NCBI RefSeq assembly: GCF_006782915.1 | Contig: NZ_VCNP01000030.1 | Location: 1 to 64,000, forward strand | Reading direction: 5' to 3' | Length of the DNA: 64,000 bases | Origin: Streptomyces calvus | Lineage (GTDB): Bacteria > Actinomycetota > Actinomycetes > Streptomycetales > Streptomycetaceae | Shown here: positions 59,892 to 64,000 of the stretch, in pieces | Numbering within the stretch: the first letter of the stretch is position 1 | Layout of the letters: each line of letters starts with the position of its first letter | The notes under the pieces: model-generated | Told to the model about the DNA's origin: nothing | Seen by the model: only the letters and a program-made list of their open reading frames with translations | The model's database searches: none | Made by a program: the position numbers and the translations under genes

Positions 59892-60839
59892 TTACGGGTT
59901 CCTGGCGCCCTGCTTGCCGGCCGTCACTCCGGCGTCCGCGACCGCACCGGCCGCGCTGCCGCCCGCACCGGCGGAGGCGCCCCCGGACCCCGCCGAGGCG
60001 CCGCCCGCACCGGCCGAGGCATTGCCCGACACGCCGCCGACGCCGCCGGACACACCGGCCGACGCGCCGGCGGAGGCACCGCCGGCCCCGGCCGAGGCGC
60101 TGCCGCCGACCCCGCCCGTGGGACCGCCTTCGGGCCGGCCCGGCTCTCCGGCGCTTTCGGACGGGTGCGTCCCGGTGTTCTCGGGGCTCGGCTCGGCCGT
60201 GGCCGTGCCCAGTCGCCCGGCGCAGTAGGCGTCGACCTTCGCCGCGCCGCCCGCCTCCTGGACGAGCCACTGCCAGGCGGTCGCCTCCATCGCCTCGCCG
60301 CGCCCTTCGACCTGTTCGTAGGCACGGCAGTGCGCCTCGGTGGCGTCGGCGGCGCCGGGCAGGCGCCCCGGGCCGGCGGACTGGCCGGCGGACTGACCGG
60401 CCGACGGCGTGGTGCCGTCCGATGGGACGTGCGTGGGCCTGTCGTCCTCCGCCGGGCCGTCCGAGGAGGAGCCGACGACGCCGATGCCGGCGACGGCGAC
60501 CCCGCTCAGGGTGAGTCCGGCGAACACCGCGGAGAGGGTCGCCCGCAGCGAGTGGCGTCCGAGCCGGCCCCGGCGGACCCGCCAGTCGTCGCCGCGCCGC
60601 GAGCGCGCCCGGTGCGCGCCCGCCTCCCGCGCCTGGACGAACGCGGCGACGGCCCGCTGCTCGGCGTCGGCGTCCACGTCGTGACGGATCAGGGCGGCGG
60701 CGAGCAGCGCCTCCAGGTCGGCGGTGTCGACGGCGCGGCGGCCGAGAACGGAGCCCGCCCCGCCGTGCGAGGGCGGGGCGCCCTCAGGGTGCACACGCCG
60801 ACGGCCGGCCGGCCCGCCGTCGCTCTGCCGTTCACCCAT
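59892..60839 (-). CDS. Anti-sigma-factor-like membrane protein, copy 2
   Basis: A 315-residue protein from ATG 60839. The cytoplasmic N-terminal part has DTADLEALLAAALIRHDVDA, a basic stretch follows (ARSRRGDDWRVRRGRLGRH), and one membrane helix near 104-125 (ATLSAVFAGLTLSGVAVAGI). The outside part has HCRAYEQVEGRG...EAGGAAKVDAYCAGRL, the same CRA...AGG..V.AYCA pattern as copy 1, then a long Gly/Ala/Ser repeat tail (GGASAGAGG-like). The tail probably lies in the wall. It lies 242 bp downstream of its partner sigma gene, so it may have its own promoter. Confidence 0.75.
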   Translation of the reverse strand: MGERQSDGGPAGRRRVHPEGAPPSHGGAGSVLGRRAVDTADLEALLAAALIRHDVDADAEQRAVAAFVQAREAGAHRARSRRGDDWRVRRGRLGRHSLRATLSAVFAGLTLSGVAVAGIGVVGSSSDGPAEDDRPTHVPSDGTTPSAGQSAGQSAGPGRLPGAADATEAHCRAYEQVEGRGEAMEATAWQWLVQEAGGAAKVDAYCAGRLGTATAEPSPENTGTHPSESAGEPGRPEGGPTGGVGGSASAGAGGASAGASAGVSGGVGGVSGNASAGAGGASAGSGGASAGAGGSAAGAVADAGVTAGKQGARNP

Positions 60840-60932
60840 GTCCGTTCACGTCCCTGCTCGATCCACTTGATGCACACGGCCCGCCGCGCCCGCGCGTCCC
60901 TCCGCGGGGCGGCTCCGCCCGGACGGACGGAT

Positions 60933-60946
60933 ACGTATCGATACGT
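60933..60946. promoter_or_regulatory. 14-bp perfect palindrome ACGTATCGATACGT
   Basis: Lies 94 nt upstream of the second anti-sigma-like gene in the gap after the second sigma gene. It is a candidate operator; no regulator is implied. Confidence 0.4.
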
Positions 60947-60965
60947 TCCGCATGTCCGGACTGTT

Positions 60966-61027
60966 CAGCCACGGGCCCCGAGGGGCCGCCGTGCCTGATC
61001 AGCCACGGGCCCCGGAGGGCCGTCGTG
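60966..61027. repeat. Two-copy 34-bp direct repeat
   Basis: CAGCCACGGGCCCCGAGGGG plus CCGCCGTG at 60966 recurs at 61000 with small changes. It lies 3' of the second sigma gene. Confidence 0.75.
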
Positions 61028-61081
61028 GGCCGCCTCGCGCGTCGTCGCGCGGCCCGCCGGGTACGCCGTCCCGGCCGACGT

Positions 61082-61786
61082 TCACTTCGACTCACCCAGC
61101 GTCTGCGACGCCTCATCCGTCACACTCTCGACGCCGAGCTGCTTGGCGAGGCGCTTCAGACCCCGGTACGCGGCCGTCCGTACGGCGCCCGGGCGCTTGC
61201 CGAGGACGCGGGCCGCGGCCGGGCCGTCGAGGCCCACGACGACGCGCAGCAGCACGGCCTCGGCCTGGTCGCGCGGGAGTCCGCCGACCAGTTCCAGGGC
61301 GTACTCGGTGGACATGGCCTCCATGGCCTGGTCGTGGGTGCTCTGCGGGCCGGGCAGGTCCAGGACGTCCTGCTCCAGCGCGGACGGGCGGGGCCTGACC
61401 CGCTGGCGGCGCAGGTGGTCCAGCGCCCGGTGCCGCGCGATGGTCGCCGTCCAGCCCCGGAACCCTGCCCCGTCGCCCTTGAACCGTCCCAGGTCGCGGG
61501 CGATCTCCAGCCAGGCGTCCGACATCACGTCCTCGGCGTCGTCCCCGACCAGCCCCCGCACGTAGGCCAGAAGTCCCGGCTGCACGAGCCGGTAGGCCAC
61601 GGCGAAGGCGGCCTCGTCCCCCTTCTGGGCCCGCGCGACGGCCGCGCCCAGTTCCCCGTCGTACGCCTGTGCGCGGCGGGGTTCCCTTCCGTGGCCCAAG
61701 AACTGTCCTCGTCCGTCCGAGCGCCTAGCGCCTCGCTCTCGTCCGGTGCGGGCACGTCCGAACGCCGCCCACACCCCCACGGTCAT
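61082..61786 (-). CDS. ECF RNA polymerase sigma factor, copy 2
   Basis: A 234-residue ECF sigma factor from ATG 61786; an upstream ATG at 61813 and a later start near the TTG for LGHGREPRR are alternatives. Region 2: VQPGLLAYVRGLVGDDAEDV, MSDAWLEIARDLGRFKGDG, FRGWTATIARHRALDHLRRQ. Region 4: GGLPRDQAEAVLLRVVVGLD then GPAAARVLGKRPGAVRTA. The ~45 residues before region 2 are basic and unlike copy 1. It forms, with the gene at 59892-60839, the second sigma/anti-sigma-like pair of this region. Confidence 0.88.
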   Translation of the reverse strand: MTVGVWAAFGRARTGRERGARRSDGRGQFLGHGREPRRAQAYDGELGAAVARAQKGDEAAFAVAYRLVQPGLLAYVRGLVGDDAEDVMSDAWLEIARDLGRFKGDGAGFRGWTATIARHRALDHLRRQRVRPRPSALEQDVLDLPGPQSTHDQAMEAMSTEYALELVGGLPRDQAEAVLLRVVVGLDGPAAARVLGKRPGAVRTAAYRGLKRLAKQLGVESVTDEASQTLGESK

Positions 61787-61906
61787 CAGCGTCCGGCGCC
61801 ACAAAAGTGTCACAGCTCGTCAGACGCCCCTTGCTGCACAGGAGAAGGGGCCCGGACGGCACTCTCCCGGCGCGGTGATCTTCACACCGTGGGTCCCGTA
61901 GGGCCG

Positions 61907-62338
61907 TCAGACGACGACCCTGCGGGCCCTGCCGTGCAGCACCAGATAGAAGGTCTGGAGCGACTCCTGCGGGCCGCCCGCCAGGAACCGGTTGTGCACC
62001 TTGCCGACCGGGTTCCAGATCCGGCCGTCCGGCATCCGGATGCCGACCGGCTGGCCGAAGTAGGCGCGCTGCTCCTCGTCGAAGTCCACCCACGCGCCGC
62101 CCGCGCGCCGCACGAGCACCTCGCCGACGTAGGCGCCGAGCCCGAACAGCGTCCCGCGCACCCGCTCGCGGTCCGCGCCGCCCTTGCGCAGCCCGTCGAC
62201 CAGGGCGTCGACGAGGCGCAGGCTGGCCACGGAGTAGTTGAGGGGAAGCCTGTTGCGGGCGGTCACCCTGGCGACGAAGGCCGCCGCGTACGGCCGCATC
62301 TGTCCCGCGTCCGGAAACCGTTCGTCCGCCCCCGTCAT
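61907..62338 (-). CDS. Conserved-looking hypothetical protein
   Basis: A 143-residue soluble protein from ATG 62338 (MTGADERFPD); the ATG at 62422 would add 28 residues of unlikely composition. FVARVTARNRLPLNYSVASL, LFGLGAYVGEVLVRRAGGAW, and PVGIRMPDGRIWNPVGKVHN suggest a compact domain with a hydrophobic core. There is no signal peptide or membrane helix. I do not recognise the family. It is divergent from the amidase gene and follows the sigma genes on the same strand with no obvious operon link. Confidence 0.65.
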   Translation of the reverse strand: MTGADERFPDAGQMRPYAAAFVARVTARNRLPLNYSVASLRLVDALVDGLRKGGADRERVRGTLFGLGAYVGEVLVRRAGGAWVDFDEEQRAYFGQPVGIRMPDGRIWNPVGKVHNRFLAGGPQESLQTFYLVLHGRARRVVV

Positions 62339-62623
62339 CGAAACCGCCCCCTCCGGTTGGTCTGCCGGGAACCGGCACGCGTTCCCCGGCAGACCAAGCG
62401 GCTGCCGGACCCGGAACATCACGGGTCACGGACGTGGCGATGACCACACAGGGAAATCACAGCTCCCGTACAACCTTTCGACGTCTCGAACGTCCGTGAA
62501 GGCACCTCGGCCGATGCGCGGATCCGGTGACCTTCACCAGTGACGTTTGGCCATCCCTTGGCGCTGAGTGAGTGCCGCCCGTGTGCCGGGCGGCGTCCGT
62601 GTTCCTTTTCCAAGGGTGGGGTT

Positions 62624-64000
62624 GTGAGTCCTCGCAGGACCCGTGCATACAAACCGCTGAGCCTGAGACGGCGGGCGTGGCTGACCGTCGGAGCCGTGGT
62701 GCTGAGCGGCGCAGGCGTCGTCACGTACGCGGTGGCCGGGCCGCCGTCCGGGCCGTCCGCCGCCGCGGAGAAGTCCCGCAAGCCGAGCGTGCACACGCTG
62801 AAGCTGCAGGACCGCGGCGGTGGCCGCCGCGGCCTGGACCGCCGGACCACCGAACGTTTCAGCGCGGTCCTGCTGACCTGGAACGACCCCGAGGCCGAGG
62901 CCAAGGGCACGCCCGAGGTGCGCACCCGGGACCTCAGGACCGGCGAGTGGTCCGACTGGCAGCAGCTGGAGGACGAGGCGAACCAGGCGGACGGCGCGGA
63001 GGGCGAGCGCGCGGCGGTGCGCGGCGGCACGGCCTCGGTGTGGACCGGTGACGCCGACGGCGTCGAGGTGCGCCTGGTGAACGCCGACGGCAGCCAGGCG
63101 GGCCGCCAGCCGGCCGGGATGGACGTCAGGCTGCTCGACCCGGGCACCGACCCCGAGGGGTCGCCGGCGACGGCCGGCATGGAGCCGGCCGCGTTCACGG
63201 CGCAGACCACGGACCCGTCGGCCCCCGCGCCGGCGGAGACGCAGACCACCGACCCGGCGTCGCCGCCCGCGACGGAGACCGCCGCGCCCACCGACCCGGC
63301 CACGGACACGGCGTCCCCGACGCCGACCGGAACCCCGTCGGAGACCGCCACGGAGACCGCGTCACCCTCCCCGACGCCCACCGTCCCCGAGCCCCGCCCC
63401 TCGACGGTCGTGAAGCCCCCGATCCTCTCCCAGGCCGAGTGGGGCGCCTCCACGGACTACGACGGCACCCCGAGCTACGGCACCGAGATCAAGGCCGCCG
63501 TCATCCACCACACCGGCGTCGACAGCGACAACGGCGTGTCCTGCGCCAGTTCGCGCGCCCGGATGCGCTCCATCCAGCAGGAGCACTTCGCGCGCGGCTA
63601 CTTCGACATCGGCTACAACTTCGTCGTCGACCGCTGCGGCCAGATCTTCGAGGGCCGCAGCGGCGGCATGGACCTGCCGGTGGTCGGCGCGCACGACGTC
63701 GGCTTCAACACCGACACCGTCGGCATCTCGTACCTCGGCAACTTCGAGAGCGCCAAGCCGAGCCGGGCCGCGATGGACTCGATCGCCCGGATCGTCGCCT
63801 GGAAGTTCGGCATGTACGGCATCGACCCGACCGGCAAGGTCACGATGACCTCCGGCACCGAGGCCGGCGTCAGCGGCAACAAGATCGACAAGGGTGAGTC
63901 GGTCACCCTGCCGCGGGTCTTCGGCCACCGCGACACCAACTACACCGCGTGCCCCGGCGCGAACCTGTACCCGCAGCTGTCCCGGATCGCCACGGTCGCC
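62624..64000 (+). CDS. Peptidoglycan-recognition-type N-acetylmuramoyl-L-alanine amidase (partial at window end)
   Basis: 459 codons from GTG 62624 with no stop before the window edge. A Sec signal or anchor (LRRRAWLTVGAVVLSGAGVV) is followed by a ~100-residue domain (LTWNDPEAEAKGTPEVRTRD, EWSDWQQLEDE) and a long Thr/Pro/Ser/Glu linker (about 170-265). A PGRP/amidase_2 domain follows: AAVIHHTGVDSDNG near 289, GYFDIGYNFVVDRCGQIFEG, VVGAHDVGFNTDTVGISYLG, and FGHRDTNYTACPG near 430, supplying the Zn His and Cys ligands. It should cut the stem peptide from muramic acid. Sequence beyond 64000 probably encodes repeats or a short tail. Confidence 0.88.
   Translation, partial: MSPRRTRAYKPLSLRRRAWLTVGAVVLSGAGVVTYAVAGPPSGPSAAAEKSRKPSVHTLKLQDRGGGRRGLDRRTTERFSAVLLTWNDPEAEAKGTPEVRTRDLRTGEWSDWQQLEDEANQADGAEGERAAVRGGTASVWTGDADGVEVRLVNADGSQAGRQPAGMDVRLLDPGTDPEGSPATAGMEPAAFTAQTTDPSAPAPAETQTTDPASPPATETAAPTDPATDTASPTPTGTPSETATETASPSPTPTVPEPRPSTVVKPPILSQAEWGASTDYDGTPSYGTEIKAAVIHHTGVDSDNGVSCASSRARMRSIQQEHFARGYFDIGYNFVVDRCGQIFEGRSGGMDLPVVGAHDVGFNTDTVGISYLGNFESAKPSRAAMDSIARIVAWKFGMYGIDPTGKVTMTSGTEAGVSGNKIDKGESVTLPRVFGHRDTNYTACPGANLYPQLSRIATVA

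Noticed and set aside
1..64000. tRNA, rRNA, riboswitch, insertion sequence, prophage or replication origin
   Set aside because: Reading both strands gave no tRNA cloverleaf with conserved arms, no rRNA core, no transposase or integrase domain and no DnaA-box cluster.

Overview
The window is a very G+C-rich actinobacterial chromosome segment. Third codon positions are almost always G or C, GTG starts are common, and genes sit in overlapping operons. The gene content and order (afsQ1/afsQ2/sigQ, a nucleoside-salvage block and a nonulosonate wall-polymer block) match the SCO4860-SCO4920 region of Streptomyces coelicolor in reversed orientation, so this is a Streptomyces core-chromosome region. 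No tRNA, rRNA, CRISPR array, transposase, integrase or prophage gene was seen.

Layout. (1) 0.4-12 kb: a DeoR-type regulator, an LpdA-type flavoprotein, a gamma-glutamylcyclotransferase-like protein, purine nucleoside phosphorylase, a phosphohexo/pentomutase, a PH-domain membrane protein, deoC with two aldehyde dehydrogenases (the second a half-length form without the catalytic Cys), and a uridine kinase-like protein. (2) 12.5-17.8 kb: sigQ divergent from afsQ1-afsQ2-lipoprotein, then VanZ-like, PspC and a small secreted protein. (3) 18-25.7 kb: adenosine deaminase, an alpha/beta-hydrolase-fold protein without its Ser nucleophile, a 127-bp tandem repeat, a LysR/MFS pair, a SnoaL-tailed ECF sigma factor overlapping a STAS protein, and an AEC carrier. 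(4) 25.8-35.8 kb: a nucleoside ABC importer-cdd-deoA operon, two paralogous BmpA-type lipoproteins and an M20 amidohydrolase. (5) 36.8-54 kb: a nonulosonate (Kdn or sialic acid-like) wall-glycopolymer locus. (6) 54-64 kb: LysE exporter, stand-alone mutase subunit, L,D-transpeptidase, two sigma/anti-sigma-like pairs, a hypothetical protein and a peptidoglycan-recognition-type amidase cut by the window end.

Two systems stand out. First, the perfect palindrome CTACGCGCGTAG lies just upstream of purine nucleoside phosphorylase, deoC, adenosine deaminase and the importer-cdd-deoA operon, and a two-mismatch form (TAACGCGCGTAG on the + strand) lies upstream of both bmpA genes. Uptake, deamination, phosphorolysis and deoxyribose-phosphate breakdown therefore look like one regulon; the DeoR-type protein at 0.4 kb is a candidate regulator but not proven. 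Second, the wall-polymer locus makes an activated nonulosonate (NeuB; CMP-transferase fused to a HAD phosphatase) and carries several glycosyltransferases of sialyltransferase type: a GT52-like protein, two polysialyltransferase-like (GT38-type motif) proteins in duplicated GT2 pairs, and a TPR protein whose C-terminus reads like the L and S sialylmotifs of eukaryotic-type GT29 enzymes. A GT8-TPR-pyruvyltransferase fusion, two acyltransferases and a methyltransferase-like protein would decorate the polymer. The homologous S. coelicolor region has been linked to teichulosonic acid (poly-Kdn).

Intergenic tandem repeats with many different periods (11, 17, 21, 23, 25, 30, 38, 42 and 127 bp) are unusually frequent and mostly lie next to the 3' ends of genes.
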